A stretch of 64,000 nt of DNA from Aliiroseovarius sp. F47248L (GCF_023016085.1 NZ_JALKBF010000001.1:1-64000), one strand, 5' to 3'. Counted from the first letter of the stretch, positions 37,083 to 46,486 are shown. The notes: generated by a model from the sequence alone, not told the origin. Made by a program: numbers and translations.

Positions 37083-37831
37083 GAAATCACCTTAACCGGG
37101 CTATCGACATGCACAATGCCGGGTTTGGTGACGTAGCCGTAAACGCCAAATTCCTGATGTCCCCAGCCCTGCTTCAAAGCCCCCAAAGTATCTGCGTCAC
37201 GTTCACCTGTGCGGGTGTTCGCGGTGGTCGCAAGACAACGTGTGATCTCTTCGCGTATCTCCATCTCGGCCTCGCCGACCCGAATGTGTTTGCCAACCCA
37301 GCTTTTTTCGTCCCACGCATCAAGCCCTGCAAGTTGCAGGTTTCCGCGCCAGCGCAGCGGCGAAAGTTCTTGGCTCAGATGCTCCTCCACTGCTTTGTGT
37401 GACGCCAGATTGATCAGCGAGATCGAGGGGAAATCCGTATCCGTCATGCCCCGATCCGCCTTAATGATGCGCGCAGGTGCTGCCCGGTCGGGCGGGCAAA
37501 GGGGCGTGATCCACTTAAGAAACCGCGCGTTGACATCAGGTAGGTCCGGGTTGATCGTGATGCCGGGTTGGTGTGGATGGGTCAGTGTGACCGTGTTGCT
37601 GACGGGATCAAAGCTGGCATTCAGTGCCATCAGCAAAGGACCCTTAGACCCACGCGAAAAATTCACGCAAGGAGCCCATTGGCCAGAATCGCCCAGCTTT
37701 GCGGCTTCGAGCGCCACGGCCCAATGACGGTCGTAGGGCAGGCATTCGCCCGCCCTCAACATTACGTTCAACAGCGCTTCTCGCCCGTGCGACTTGATGG
37801 GATGTCGCCAGATTTCGGCGACATGCGCCAT
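37079..37831 (-). CDS. MOSC domain protein
   Basis: The 250-aa protein begins with a MOSC N-terminal beta barrel (EIWRHPIKSHGREAL, YDRHWAV). The MOSC core follows, with RWRGNLQLAGLDAWDEKSWVGK and RCLATTANTRTGERD, where the conserved Cys sits. MOSC proteins handle sulfur carried to molybdenum cofactor or reduce N-hydroxylated compounds (YiiM/mARC). It is coupled to yidC by a TAATG overlap. Confidence 0.9.
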   Translation of the reverse strand: MAHVAEIWRHPIKSHGREALLNVMLRAGECLPYDRHWAVALEAAKLGDSGQWAPCVNFSRGSKGPLLMALNASFDPVSNTVTLTHPHQPGITINPDLPDVNARFLKWITPLCPPDRAAPARIIKADRGMTDTDFPSISLINLASHKAVEEHLSQELSPLRWRGNLQLAGLDAWDEKSWVGKHIRVGEAEMEIREEITRCLATTANTRTGERDADTLGALKQGWGHQEFGVYGYVTKPGIVHVDSPVKVIS

Positions 37832-39642
37832 TAACTCGCATCCTTCGACTTGCGCTTGAAGGTCTTCAACACATTGCCCAACACGTCAGGTTTGTGCCCA
37901 TGGCTGCGCATGATTGTGTATTGCTGAATGAACGTGATCGTGTTGTTCGCAATCCAGTAAACCACCAGACCAGAGGCAAACTGACCCAGCATGAACATGA
38001 AGACCCAGGGCATCCACGCAAAGATCATCGCCTGCGTAGCATCGGTGGGGGCTGGGTTCAGCTTCTGTTGCAGCCACATCGAGATACCAAGAATAATCGG
38101 TAAGACGCCGAGCGACAGGATCGCCAGAAGGCTTTCTGGGCCCGGAGGTGCATAGGGCAGCAAGCCAAACAGGTTAAGGATTGAGCTGGGGTCGGGCGCC
38201 GAAAGGTCCTTGATCCAACCGATCCACGGGGCGTGGCGCAGTTCCAGCGTCACAAAGATAACTTTGTAAAGCGAGAAGAAGATTGGGATCTGAAGCAGGA
38301 TCGGCAGACAGCCCGACGCAGGGTTAACCTTTTCCTTCTTATAGAGCTCCATCATTTCCTGCTGCAGCTTTGCCCGATCATCGCCTGCGCGTTCTTTTAA
38401 CTTCTCCATCTCGGGCTGAAGCTCTTTCATCTTCGCCATGGAGACATAGGATTTATAGGCCAGCGGGAACAGGATCGCTTTGATGACCAAGGTGAGGCCG
38501 ATGATGGCCCAGCCCATGTTACCGATAACGGCATTCAGCCAGTGCAGAACGGCAAAAATCGGCTTGGTCAGGAAAAAGAACCAGCCCCAATCGATGGAGT
38601 CGATGAAGCGATAGATACCGTCTTCGTTCTGATAGTTGCGGATGGTTTCCCATTCCTTAGCGCCGGCAAACAAACGGGTCTCGACGCTAGCAGAGGCACC
38701 GGGCGCGACATCTTGGGTCTGCAATCGAATTTGGGTCTGATAGATATCCGATTTTTCGGCATAGCGCACGACCGAGGTAAAGCCCTGACCCGGTTCCGGG
38801 ATCAGAGTGGTCATCCAGTAGTGATCTGTAAAGCCGACCCAACCGTTTTCTTCCACCTGAACCACATCAGCCTTCGCACCTTCGCGGTCATCAAAGGAAA
38901 GATCAGCCACATCAGAGTAGTCCGTTTCCTCTAACTCTTTATCGACCTGACGGATGACGCCTTCATGCAAGATGAAGAACCCTTTAAGGTTTGACGGTTC
39001 GCCATGACGCGCCAAAACGCCATAGGGTGCCATGCGGTGGGCGGTTGTGCCGGTGTTTTCGACCGATTGATTGATCGTGAACATGAAATTTTCATCGATT
39101 GACACAGTGCGGCGAAAAATCAGGCCACTGCCATTCTCCCAACGCAGTGTAACTGGTGTTTGCGGTGTCAACTTGGTGCCAGCTTCTACCGACCAGATGG
39201 TTGTTGGTCCGGGGACGTCTTCAAGTGTCGTCTGTCCGCCGGGTGTCCAGCCATAGAGCGCGTAGTAAGCCTCGGCCTCGCCGGTGGGGCGCAACAGTTT
39301 GACGATGTCGCTCTCTTTCGAAAGTTCGACGTGATAGTCCTTAAGCTTTAGGTCATCCAGCCGCCCGCCCAGAAGCGAGATCGAACCGGCGAGCGCGGGT
39401 GTGTCGATTTCTACGCGGCCAACATTTGCCTGTTCGGCTGACACATCGGCTGTCGTAGCCGCAGGGGCGGTCGCGCTGTTGGCGTCAGGAAGGGCCGGGA
39501 CAACTTGACCTTCGGCAGTCACTTGTTCAGTCGGCGTGGTGCCTTCGACGGGATCTGCCGGTGGAAACATGATCATCCATCCAGTGATGACGAGAAAACT
39601 CAGCACTGTTGCGAGGATCAGGTTCTTATTTTGGTCGTCCAT
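37831..39642 (-). CDS. yidC: Membrane protein insertase YidC
   Basis: The 603-aa protein has an N-terminal anchor (LILATVLSFLVITGWMIMF), a large periplasmic P1 domain (~60-350) and the five-segment YidC/Oxa1 core with KPIFAVLHWLN, NPASGCLPILLQIPIFFSLY and a Lys-rich tail. It inserts and folds inner-membrane proteins alone or with Sec. The length is normal for Gram-negative YidC. Confidence 0.97.
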   Translation of the reverse strand: MDDQNKNLILATVLSFLVITGWMIMFPPADPVEGTTPTEQVTAEGQVVPALPDANSATAPAATTADVSAEQANVGRVEIDTPALAGSISLLGGRLDDLKLKDYHVELSKESDIVKLLRPTGEAEAYYALYGWTPGGQTTLEDVPGPTTIWSVEAGTKLTPQTPVTLRWENGSGLIFRRTVSIDENFMFTINQSVENTGTTAHRMAPYGVLARHGEPSNLKGFFILHEGVIRQVDKELEETDYSDVADLSFDDREGAKADVVQVEENGWVGFTDHYWMTTLIPEPGQGFTSVVRYAEKSDIYQTQIRLQTQDVAPGASASVETRLFAGAKEWETIRNYQNEDGIYRFIDSIDWGWFFFLTKPIFAVLHWLNAVIGNMGWAIIGLTLVIKAILFPLAYKSYVSMAKMKELQPEMEKLKERAGDDRAKLQQEMMELYKKEKVNPASGCLPILLQIPIFFSLYKVIFVTLELRHAPWIGWIKDLSAPDPSSILNLFGLLPYAPPGPESLLAILSLGVLPIILGISMWLQQKLNPAPTDATQAMIFAWMPWVFMFMLGQFASGLVVYWIANNTITFIQQYTIMRSHGHKPDVLGNVLKTFKRKSKDAS

Positions 39643-39750
39643 CGGGGCCTACCACTCATCAATTTCGGTCAGAGTGGTTCAACAGGGCAGGGCGCAAAAG
39701 GTCAAGCAGTTTTAGGGCGCACCCCGTGTGGATTCTCGGGGTTTCGTGTC

Positions 39751-41283
39751 TTATGCGAGCTTGGGAACAACCACATCCGCTGTCCTTTTTTGCTCATGCG
39801 TCAAAGCCCATTGCAGGAACGTTTCGGCTGGCATTGGTTTTGCGATTGAATAGCCCTGTGCATGGTCGCAACCCAACGTTGCCAGCATCGCATGTTCCGC
39901 ATGCGTTTCGACTCCCTCTGCCACGGTTCCAATGTCCAATTGCTTCGCAATGGTCAGGATGGCCGATATCATGTTTTGTTGGTCGATATCGGTGTCGATA
40001 TGGGTGACATAAGAACGGTCGATCTTGATCCGATGGACGTTGAAGCGTGCAATGCTGGCGATTGCGGCGTTTCCAGTGCCAAAATCATCAAGATCAATCT
40101 TGCATCCCAATAGCGCCAGCGCCTTAACGTTGTGGATCGCAACGTCATCTTCCGTTTGAGTAATCACATTTTCAAGAATTTCAACAACCAGACGCTCTGG
40201 CGAGGTATCGAACCGGTCCAGTTCCCACTTGATCTTGTCGCTCAGCGTGGGGTTGTTTAACTCATCAGCTGAGACATTGACCGCCACAGTGGAAACGTTG
40301 ATCCCTTCATTGTCCCAGTCGCGTACGGCCGATAGCGCCCCATAAAGCACAACTTCACCCAACCGTTCCAGTAGTCCTGCCTTGGCGATGGCTGGTAAAA
40401 AAGCTCCGGGTGCGATCAGCCCCATAGTTGGATGTTGCCAGCGGGCTAACGCCTCGCACCCAGTGATGCGCCCCGTCTTTACGCAGACCTGAGGCTGAAA
40501 CCATGGTTTGATCTGGCCTTCATCCAGCGCACGAAGCAACGTTTCGCGGTTGTGCTCAATGCGTCCGACGCGGGGTGCCATTCCGTTTGAGAAGGCGCGA
40601 ATCGATCCCGGGCCGGACTGAATCGCAAATGAAAGCGCACTTTCAGCTGCCGAAAGTAGCGCTTCGCCATTGGCTTCGGGGGAGCGGCCGGGCATAGCGA
40701 AGCCCAGACAGGACGACAGCAATACCCGTGTTTGATCAAGCGAGATCGGGTCGCTGACCGCGGCCTGTAGACGGGCTGCCAGTTGAAGTGTGGCTTCCAG
40801 GTCGACGCGCTGACGTTTGTCGATTGAAAACCCGAACCGGCCCACGTCAAGCACACAGACCAGATCTGTTTCACGCAAAGCTGTCCGCAGACGACCAGAC
40901 ACGATACGCAACACGTGCTCAATACCAACAGGTCCAAGCTGATCGGCCAATTTGGTAATCTCGTCGATTTCAAGGACAAGGCAGGATTTTTCATATTCCG
41001 CGTCTGGCATGAACCCGAAGTCCAGATGTTCAATGAGTTTGGTGCGTTTCGGCAGCCCAGTGGTCGCATCAATCTTTTGAGGCGACGCCGGTGACGGGCG
41101 GGTTAAAGTGCCGCCAATGGCCAGCAGACCTGGAAACAGAATGGCGACCAAAACCATCAGATGCTCGCCACCATACCAATAAGCGAAGATCATGGTCGCG
41201 GGCAGAAAGGCTGCCAAATGAGGCGCTGTCAATATCGCGCGAATACGTTTTTTTACTTGCTCAGCACCCTGAACTACCGCCAT
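39751..41283 (-). CDS. EAL-domain c-di-GMP phosphodiesterase with degenerate GGDEF
   Basis: The 510-aa protein has two N-terminal membrane segments (~20-60) and then a GGDEF-like domain (~75-235). The GGDEF signature is degenerate (DVGRFGF near residue 146), so no cyclase activity is expected. The EAL domain (~245-495) keeps the key residues: EAL at 277-279, NVSADE, E369 in VEILEN, LDDFGTG (398-404), KIDRSYV and AEGVETHAEH. It should hydrolyse c-di-GMP. It lies between ttcA and yidC. Confidence 0.9.
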   Translation of the reverse strand: MAVVQGAEQVKKRIRAILTAPHLAAFLPATMIFAYWYGGEHLMVLVAILFPGLLAIGGTLTRPSPASPQKIDATTGLPKRTKLIEHLDFGFMPDAEYEKSCLVLEIDEITKLADQLGPVGIEHVLRIVSGRLRTALRETDLVCVLDVGRFGFSIDKRQRVDLEATLQLAARLQAAVSDPISLDQTRVLLSSCLGFAMPGRSPEANGEALLSAAESALSFAIQSGPGSIRAFSNGMAPRVGRIEHNRETLLRALDEGQIKPWFQPQVCVKTGRITGCEALARWQHPTMGLIAPGAFLPAIAKAGLLERLGEVVLYGALSAVRDWDNEGINVSTVAVNVSADELNNPTLSDKIKWELDRFDTSPERLVVEILENVITQTEDDVAIHNVKALALLGCKIDLDDFGTGNAAIASIARFNVHRIKIDRSYVTHIDTDIDQQNMISAILTIAKQLDIGTVAEGVETHAEHAMLATLGCDHAQGYSIAKPMPAETFLQWALTHEQKRTADVVVPKLA

Positions 41284-41403
41284 GACAGGTTCCTTTTGTC
41301 GTGCGTCTTGCAGTCGAGGCGGCGATACAGATGCGCCTCTTGCTAACGGACAAAGTAGGAACGTGTGGTCAATCAGAAGTTAATGCGTCGAGGAAAACTA
41401 GAG

Positions 41404-42261
41404 CTAATTGTCATGATCTTCTGCAAGGCTTCGCATCAGACCTTTGAAGTCAAACAGTTGCGGGTCCAGAAGATGGCTGGGGCGCGAGTTCATCAGAGCC
41501 TTGAACATGATCTGGCGACGGCCGGGGAAATTTGCCTCCCACCCATCGAGGATTTTCTTAACCTGCTGACGCTGCAATCCGTCTTGAGATCCGCACAAGT
41601 CACAAGGGATGATCGGATAGTTCATCTGGCTGGCGAACTTTTCGCAATCTGCCTCTGCGACGTGGGCGAGCGGGCGATACACGAACAGGTCGCCTTCTTC
41701 GTTCACCAGTTTTGGCGGCATCGTCGCCAATCGTCCACCGTGAAACAGATTCATAAAGAAGGTTTCCAGTATATCATCGCGGTGATGGCCCAGAACCACG
41801 GCTGAACAACCTTCCTCGCGTGCGATGCGATACAGGTTTCCCCGGCGCAGGCGAGAGCATAGCGAACAGAAGGTGCGCCCGTGCGGGATCTTGTCCATCA
41901 CGATTGAATAGGTGTCTTCGTATTCGATCCGATGCGGCACCTGCATCTTTTCAAGGAATTCGGGCAGAACCGTTGCCGGAAAACCCGGCTGCCCCTGGTC
42001 AAGGTTGCAGGCGAGCAGGTCGACCGGAAGGACACCCCGCCATTTCAACTCGTACAAGGCAGCGAGCATCGTGTAGCTGTCTTTGCCGCCAGACAGACAA
42101 ACCAGCCATTTCGCGCCGCGTTCAATCATACCGTACTGGTCTACAGCCTCGCGCACATTGCGCATGATGCGCTTGCGCAGCTTCTTGAACTCGGTGGTCG
42201 AGGGCGCGCCGTGAAACAGCGAGTGAATGTCGTCCAGTTGGTTGCTGATAAGATCGGTCAT
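41404..42261 (-). CDS. ttcA: tRNA 2-thiocytidine biosynthesis protein TtcA
   Basis: The 285-aa protein has the PP-loop SGGKDS (57-62) and two Cys pairs, CSLC (132-135) and CDLC (220-223). These mark TtcA, the [4Fe-4S] enzyme that thiolates C32 of some tRNAs. The start is uncertain: ATG at 42261 or 42279, both without a strong ribosome-binding site. It lies between the small paralogous genes and the EAL gene. Confidence 0.92.
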   Translation of the reverse strand: MTDLISNQLDDIHSLFHGAPSTTEFKKLRKRIMRNVREAVDQYGMIERGAKWLVCLSGGKDSYTMLAALYELKWRGVLPVDLLACNLDQGQPGFPATVLPEFLEKMQVPHRIEYEDTYSIVMDKIPHGRTFCSLCSRLRRGNLYRIAREEGCSAVVLGHHRDDILETFFMNLFHGGRLATMPPKLVNEEGDLFVYRPLAHVAEADCEKFASQMNYPIIPCDLCGSQDGLQRQQVKKILDGWEANFPGRRQIMFKALMNSRPSHLLDPQLFDFKGLMRSLAEDHDN

Positions 42262-42334
42262 GGGCGCGCGTCTAAGCATTTTGTAGGCATCTGGCAAGCG
42301 TTCCCGGTATAAACGGCGCGCTGTTGCGCGCCAC

Positions 42335-42568
42335 TTAAAGCAGGTTTTGCCAAGGGTGTGCTTTGACCGCACAGTCCGTTGGTAAGCCCATGTCGCGTTT
42401 CAGCGCGGGGTGCATACCGTACAGATCAAACTGCCGGCGAGGCCGCGCAAAGAATGCGGCCCGGATGACGCGCCAACGACCATGCCGCCTGATCAGCCCG
42501 ATCAGCGTGGCCTCAAGCCGAAACGGTATTTTGTGAGCACGAGGTGGTAGGGTCAGTGTTTTAGCCAT
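42335..42568 (-). CDS. DUF1127-like small protein A (SoxR-box gene)
   Basis: The 77-aa basic protein has [21 protein letters not shown] and ends its core with LKRDMGLP. It resembles the DUF1127 family of small Arg-rich alphaproteobacterial proteins and is a paralogue of the gene at 42671-42895. AGGAG lies 7 bases before the ATG. A near-perfect SoxR operator sits in its promoter, so it is expected to respond to redox-cycling compounds. Its 3' end overlaps the possible 5' end of ttcA. DUF1127 proteins in Rhodobacter have been tied to RNA turnover; that role here is inference. Confidence 0.75.
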   Translation of the reverse strand: MAKTLTLPPRAHKIPFRLEATLIGLIRRHGRWRVIRAAFFARPRRQFDLYGMHPALKRDMGLPTDCAVKAHPWQNLL

Positions 42569-42596
42569 TATCCGTCTCCTGTCGCGATGTCAGTGC

Positions 42597-42627
42597 TTTG
42601 TCAGACCTCAAGTAGACTTGAGGTCAA
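42597..42627 (-). promoter_or_regulatory. SoxR-type operator and promoter
   Basis: Bases 42604-42625 form a perfect palindrome: GACCTCAAGT, AG, ACTTGAGGTC. This is the SoxR box (E. coli soxS has CCTCAAGT..ACTTGAGG). Read on the minus strand, TTGACC (42627-42622) is the -35 and a 19-base spacer leads to GACAAA (42602-42597) as -10. The 19-base spacing is the MerR/SoxR hallmark. The ATG of small protein A lies about 28 bases downstream. Confidence 0.85.
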
Positions 42628-42670
42628 GAAATTTTCGCTGCCCCGCGATCAAAACCACGGGGCAGGAAAA

Positions 42671-42895
42671 TTAAAACCTTGGACCTTGAAGCCGAGGCGG
42701 AGGATGCCCGGGTGGAAGCCCCACGTCACGGCGCAGGTGATCGGACAGGTGATCTGTCTGCGGTCGCCGGTGGCGCCGGGTTACCATGTTCGCGATCAAG
42801 ACGCGGACGACGCGCCATGCGCCGTGACGGGTGACAAGATCGTCAACAAGATCGTTGAGCCGCAGGGGCTCGGAATGAAAATTAGAGTCCATCAT
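42671..42895 (-). CDS. DUF1127-like small protein B
   Basis: The 74-aa protein shares VTRHGAWRVVRVLIANM and LRRDVGLP with small protein A, so the two are tandem paralogues. A Pro-rich tail follows. Two adjacent ATG codons are possible starts; the ribosome-binding site is weak. No SoxR box precedes this copy, which suggests separate regulation. Function unknown. Confidence 0.65.
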   Translation of the reverse strand: MMDSNFHSEPLRLNDLVDDLVTRHGAWRVVRVLIANMVTRRHRRPQTDHLSDHLRRDVGLPPGHPPPRLQGPRF

Positions 42896-43257
42896 GGGTT
42901 GGTTGCCGGCAAAGATACCGGCCCTCTTGGGTTGGATTGTGGTTAGTGGGACTCTCTGATGCGAATGCGAGCCTTGAACACAGATATGGTGTCAGGACGC
43001 ACTTGTTTCAGAGATGTCAGAAATGCCCGTCACGGGCTGCTTAGCGGGGCCGTCATGCGCGCGATGCGAAGATCACGAGGTGAAAATGCCCCACAAACCC
43101 GAAACGCGACAGGCGAGTTGGAGAACGCTGGTATTGATCATGTAACGCCTCCTTCTGATTTGTGCGTTGCGAGTGGGGATGTTCTAGCGTGACAGCCTGA
43201 GATTTCAAGAACTGTGTTCAAGAAGCCTCAGGTTGTGACCGTCAGGGCACGATCAGG
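42896..43257 (-). other. Gene-free region between yidD and small protein B
   Basis: No gene is supported in these 362 bases; a plus-strand frame at 42959-43192 has atypical composition. Hairpins seen are GCCGG..CCGGC (42907-42924) and GCCCGT-CA-CGGGC (about 43024-43036). CCTGAG..CTCAGG (about 43197-43232) encloses a direct repeat TTCAAGAA; this last may end the rpmH-rnpA-yidD transcript but lacks a T tract. Confidence 0.35.
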
Positions 43258-43506
43258 TCAATCCGAGTGATTGCAGTCTTGATCCGAGCCGGGCACCGGG
43301 TCGTATCCGCACGATCCCCATGGGTTGCAGCGCGCGATCCGCTTAGTCGCCAACCAGCCGCCCTTGATCGCGCCGTGCTTTTGCAACGCCTCAAGTGCAT
43401 AAGCGCTGCAGGTCGGTTGATAACGGCAACTCCAACCGACCCACGGGCTGAGGACCATCCGATAGGCCCGGATCGGCAACGATAATAGATAGGCAGCGGG
43501 GGTCAT
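43258..43506 (-). CDS. yidD: Membrane protein insertion efficiency factor YidD
   Basis: The 82-aa protein has the YidD signature: [34 protein letters not shown] and [17 protein letters not shown]. It helps YidC-dependent insertion at the membrane. It overlaps rnpA by 4 bases. In many bacteria it is followed directly by yidC; here about 3.6 kb of other genes intervene. Confidence 0.96.
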   Translation of the reverse strand: MTPAAYLLSLPIRAYRMVLSPWVGWSCRYQPTCSAYALEALQKHGAIKGGWLATKRIARCNPWGSCGYDPVPGSDQDCNHSD

Positions 43507-43943
43507 GGTTTCTGGCGCGATGCGTGGATCTGTTTGATGACGCGGAGTAGATCCGCTTGCAGATCAGAGTAAACACGACTGGCCGTCTTTTCAGCGCGAC
43601 CAATCAGCACGTAATCCCATCCGGGCTGACCATGTGTCGGGAGAATATCGCGGGCAATGGCGCGTAGTCGGCGCTTGGCGCGGTTCCTTGCGACGGCGTT
43701 ACCGACTTTCTTTGAGCAGGTGAAGCCGACACGAATCTGGGAAGGCGGGGCCGTTTCCGTGTCGCGTCGCTTGCGCGCTTGCAGCAGAAATGCGGGCGCG
43801 GATGCACGCCTCGCGCGCGCAGCTGCCAAGAAGTCCCGACGTTCAGTCAGAGTTGCGATGATAGGATCATCCGCACAAACGGAAACCGCCGCAGACCCTT
43901 CGGTCTCGGCGGTCTTCGTTGTGTCAGCTTTGGGCGCAGACAT
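43503..43943 (-). CDS. rnpA: Ribonuclease P protein component
   Basis: The 146-aa protein has the RnpA core: [37 protein letters not shown] (the RNR box) and [11 protein letters not shown]. The N-terminal ~30 residues are a variable extension, so the true start could be further in. It binds M1 RNA to mature tRNA 5' ends. Confidence 0.95.
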   Translation of the reverse strand: MSAPKADTTKTAETEGSAAVSVCADDPIIATLTERRDFLAAARARRASAPAFLLQARKRRDTETAPPSQIRVGFTCSKKVGNAVARNRAKRRLRAIARDILPTHGQPGWDYVLIGRAEKTASRVYSDLQADLLRVIKQIHASRQKP

Positions 43944-43960
43944 GACTGCGGCCCGAGCGC

Positions 43961-44095
43961 TTATGCGCTCAGCGACTTCCGGCCACGCGCACGGCGCGCG
44001 TTCAGGATCTTACGACCGGCTTTCGTTGCCATACGCGCACGGAAGCCGTGGCGGCGTTTGCGAACCAGGTTCGAAGGTTGGTAGGTGCGTTTCAT
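43961..44095 (-). CDS. rpmH: 50S ribosomal protein L34
   Basis: The 44-aa product begins [18 protein letters not shown] and ends GRKSLSA, which is diagnostic of L34. The stop TAA is at 43961-43963. It heads the rpmH-rnpA-yidD operon, 17 bases before rnpA. Confidence 0.98.
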
Positions 44096-44346
44096 CGCCC
44101 GTCTCCGTCAATTGCTTCCCAATCCCGGTGGATTCGGAGCGTGTGTCATTCGAAGTCCGGTCTATAGGGGGCATTGACGGGCAAGTCAAATGCCTGATGA
44201 AGAATTTTCCGCCCTTTGTTACAGGCGGGAACGTTTTGGTCATCACAGTTCAACCACGCGTGATGTGGGTGGGCAAGGGGACTGTTTCGCCCCATCCTGT
44301 GGTCAAGCAAATGCAGACTGTCGCCGCACTGGCACCGGAGCCGCAT

Positions 44347-45090
44347 ATGATGATGACCGAACCAAAAGCACAGACCCCCAAAGAGGCCCAGCATACGATT
44401 CTGCGCCGCCTTCCGATCATTGCGATACTGGTCGTGGCTGTTGTTGGGGCGTTCACCCTGCGCGACTACCTTAGCTTCGAGACTTTGGCGCAAAACCGCG
44501 AGGCGCTGTTGGCGTTTCGAGACGCAAATTATCTGATGACTGTGCTGGTGTTCATTGCGGCCTATGTGGTGATCGTCAGCTTTTCTCTACCCGGTGCGAC
44601 GATTGCGACACTGACCGGTGGTTTCCTGTTCGCTACCTTTCCGGGAGTCGTTTTCAACGTTGCAGGTGCGACGATCGGGGCCACAATCATCTTTTTTGCG
44701 GCACGTTGGGGATTGGGCGAAAAACTTGCCGCCCGGATGGAAGCCAGTGAGGGTAAGGTGAAGGTAATCAAAGATGGGATTGACGAAAATCAATGGTCGG
44801 TCCTGTTCCTGATCCGGCTTGTACCCGCCGTGCCGTTCTTCGTGGCCAACCTGATCCCCGCGTTGGTCGGCGTTCCGCTTTATCGTTTTGTGATCTCAAC
44901 CTTCCTCGGGATCATGCCCGGTGCGCTGGTCTATACATCTGTCGGCGCTGGGCTGGGCGAGGTTTTTGCGCGCGGCGAAACTCCGGACCTTGGCATCATC
45001 TTTGAACCCCACATCCTTCTGCCGATCTTGGGACTGGCCGCGCTTGCTGCCCTTCCCATGGTGCTGAAGCGTTTTAAAAAAGGAGCCTGA
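44347..45090 (+). CDS. TVP38/TMEM64 family membrane protein
   Basis: The 247-aa protein has about six membrane segments and the SNARE-associated/DedA-like core: SFSLPGATIATLTGGFLF, IRLVPAVPFFVANLIPALVG and GIMPGALVYTSVGAGLG. The start is set by CGGAG 6 bases upstream of ATG 44347. DedA/TVP38 proteins are lipid scramblase- or transporter-like. It ends one base before the flavoprotein gene. Confidence 0.88.
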   Translation: MMMTEPKAQTPKEAQHTILRRLPIIAILVVAVVGAFTLRDYLSFETLAQNREALLAFRDANYLMTVLVFIAAYVVIVSFSLPGATIATLTGGFLFATFPGVVFNVAGATIGATIIFFAARWGLGEKLAARMEASEGKVKVIKDGIDENQWSVLFLIRLVPAVPFFVANLIPALVGVPLYRFVISTFLGIMPGALVYTSVGAGLGEVFARGETPDLGIIFEPHILLPILGLAALAALPMVLKRFKKGA

Positions 45091-45091
45091 A

Positions 45092-46462
45092 ATGGCCGAA
45101 CGTATCAAGGTCGATGTCTGCGTAATCGGGGGTGGATCGGGTGGTTTGTCCGTGGCGTCAGGCGCGGTTCAGATGGGGGCGTCAGTGGTGCTACTGGAGG
45201 GTCACAAGATGGGCGGGGATTGCCTGAACTATGGCTGTGTGCCCTCAAAGGCATTGCTTCATGCAGCCAAGGTCGGGATGGGGTGGGATGATGCCCATGG
45301 GCATGTAAAGCAGACTATTGCGACTATTGAGCCGCACGACTCGGTTGAGCGGTTCGAACGGTTGGGCGTGCGTGTCATACAGGAGTATGGCCGGTTTACG
45401 TCGCCAACCGAAGTTGAGGTCGGTAATCGTATCATCGAGGCACGGCGCTTCGTGATTGCCACTGGATCGTCGCCCTTGGTGCCGCCCATTCCCGGGTTGG
45501 ACAAGGTGCCGTATCTGACGAACGAAACGCTTTTTGACCTGAAGGAACAGCCCAAGCACCTGCTGATCATCGGCGGGGGGCCCATCGGGTTGGAGATGGC
45601 GCAGGCGCATCGTAGTTTCGGTTGTGATGTGACCGTCATAGAAGGGGCGAAAGCGCTGAGCAAAGATGACCCGGAACTGGCAGCACAGGTGTTGGACACA
45701 TTGCGCAACGATGGCATCGCTATCGAAGAAGAGGCGCTGGCCGCCGAGGTGCGCGGCAAATCTGGTGCTATTGAAGTCGAGGTCAAAGACGGCCGCGTGT
45801 ACAAAGGCACCCATCTGTTGGTCGCCGTGGGACGCAAAGCCAATACCGACAAGCTAAACCTGAAGGCCGCAGGGGTAGAGCCGACGCATGCTGGCATCAA
45901 AGTGGACGCGGGATTGCGCACCACCAACCGCAAGATCTATGCCATTGGTGATGTTGCAGGCGGGCTTCAGTTTACCCATGTGGCGGGATACCACGCAGGG
46001 GTTATCATCCGTTCAATGTTGTTTGGGCTGCCATCTTCGGAACGCACCGATCATATCCCTTGGGCAACTTATACGTCACCAGAATTGGCGCAAATCGGGC
46101 TGACCGAGGCCGAAGCACACGAAAAACATGGTGACAAGCTTGAACTCACCCGGTTCGACTTTTCCGGCAATGACCGCGCCATTGCCACGCAGCAAACCAA
46201 CGGTCTGATTAAGGTGATGATCGTGAAAGGTCGTCCTGTGGGCGCATCCATTGTTGGACCCGGGGCGGGAGAAATGATCAACCTGTGGGCACTTGCACTG
46301 GCCAATAATCTGAAGATGAGCCAGATCGCAGCAATGGTTGCGCCCTATCCTACGATAGCGGAAGTTAGCAAACGTGCAGCAGGGGCCTATTTCTCGCCGC
46401 GACTGTTTGATAACCCTTGGGTCAAGCGGATTGTTGGACTGGTACAACGGGTCCTGCCATGA
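45092..46462 (+). CDS. Mercuric reductase-like pyridine nucleotide-disulfide oxidoreductase
   Basis: The 456-aa flavoprotein has the FAD motif GGGSGGLSVASGA, the redox-active disulfide GGDCLNYGCVPSKA (Cys44, Cys49), the NAD(P) motif IGGGPIGLEMAQ and the C-terminal dimer domain. It lacks the C-terminal Cys pair and N-terminal HMA domain of true MerA, so it is not a proven mercury reductase. The tight link to a TVP38 gene is a recurring pair and suggests a shared membrane redox role. Confidence 0.88.
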   Translation: MAERIKVDVCVIGGGSGGLSVASGAVQMGASVVLLEGHKMGGDCLNYGCVPSKALLHAAKVGMGWDDAHGHVKQTIATIEPHDSVERFERLGVRVIQEYGRFTSPTEVEVGNRIIEARRFVIATGSSPLVPPIPGLDKVPYLTNETLFDLKEQPKHLLIIGGGPIGLEMAQAHRSFGCDVTVIEGAKALSKDDPELAAQVLDTLRNDGIAIEEEALAAEVRGKSGAIEVEVKDGRVYKGTHLLVAVGRKANTDKLNLKAAGVEPTHAGIKVDAGLRTTNRKIYAIGDVAGGLQFTHVAGYHAGVIIRSMLFGLPSSERTDHIPWATYTSPELAQIGLTEAEAHEKHGDKLELTRFDFSGNDRAIATQQTNGLIKVMIVKGRPVGASIVGPGAGEMINLWALALANNLKMSQIAAMVAPYPTIAEVSKRAAGAYFSPRLFDNPWVKRIVGLVQRVLP

Positions 46463-46486
46463 TGACATAACAGCGGAGCGCGCGCC

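Noticed and set aside
42671..42895. A CcsR/CuckooRNA-type sRNA cluster next to the DUF1127-like genes
   Set aside because: I looked for the CCUCCUCCC loop repeats known from Rhodobacter and did not find them.
42959..43192. 77-codon plus-strand frame MRMRALNTDMVSG...
   Set aside because: No ribosome-binding site, composition unlike real genes here, and it lies between minus-strand genes.
45092..46462. Mercury resistance (merA)
   Set aside because: No HMA domain, no C-terminal Cys pair and no merR/merT/merP nearby.
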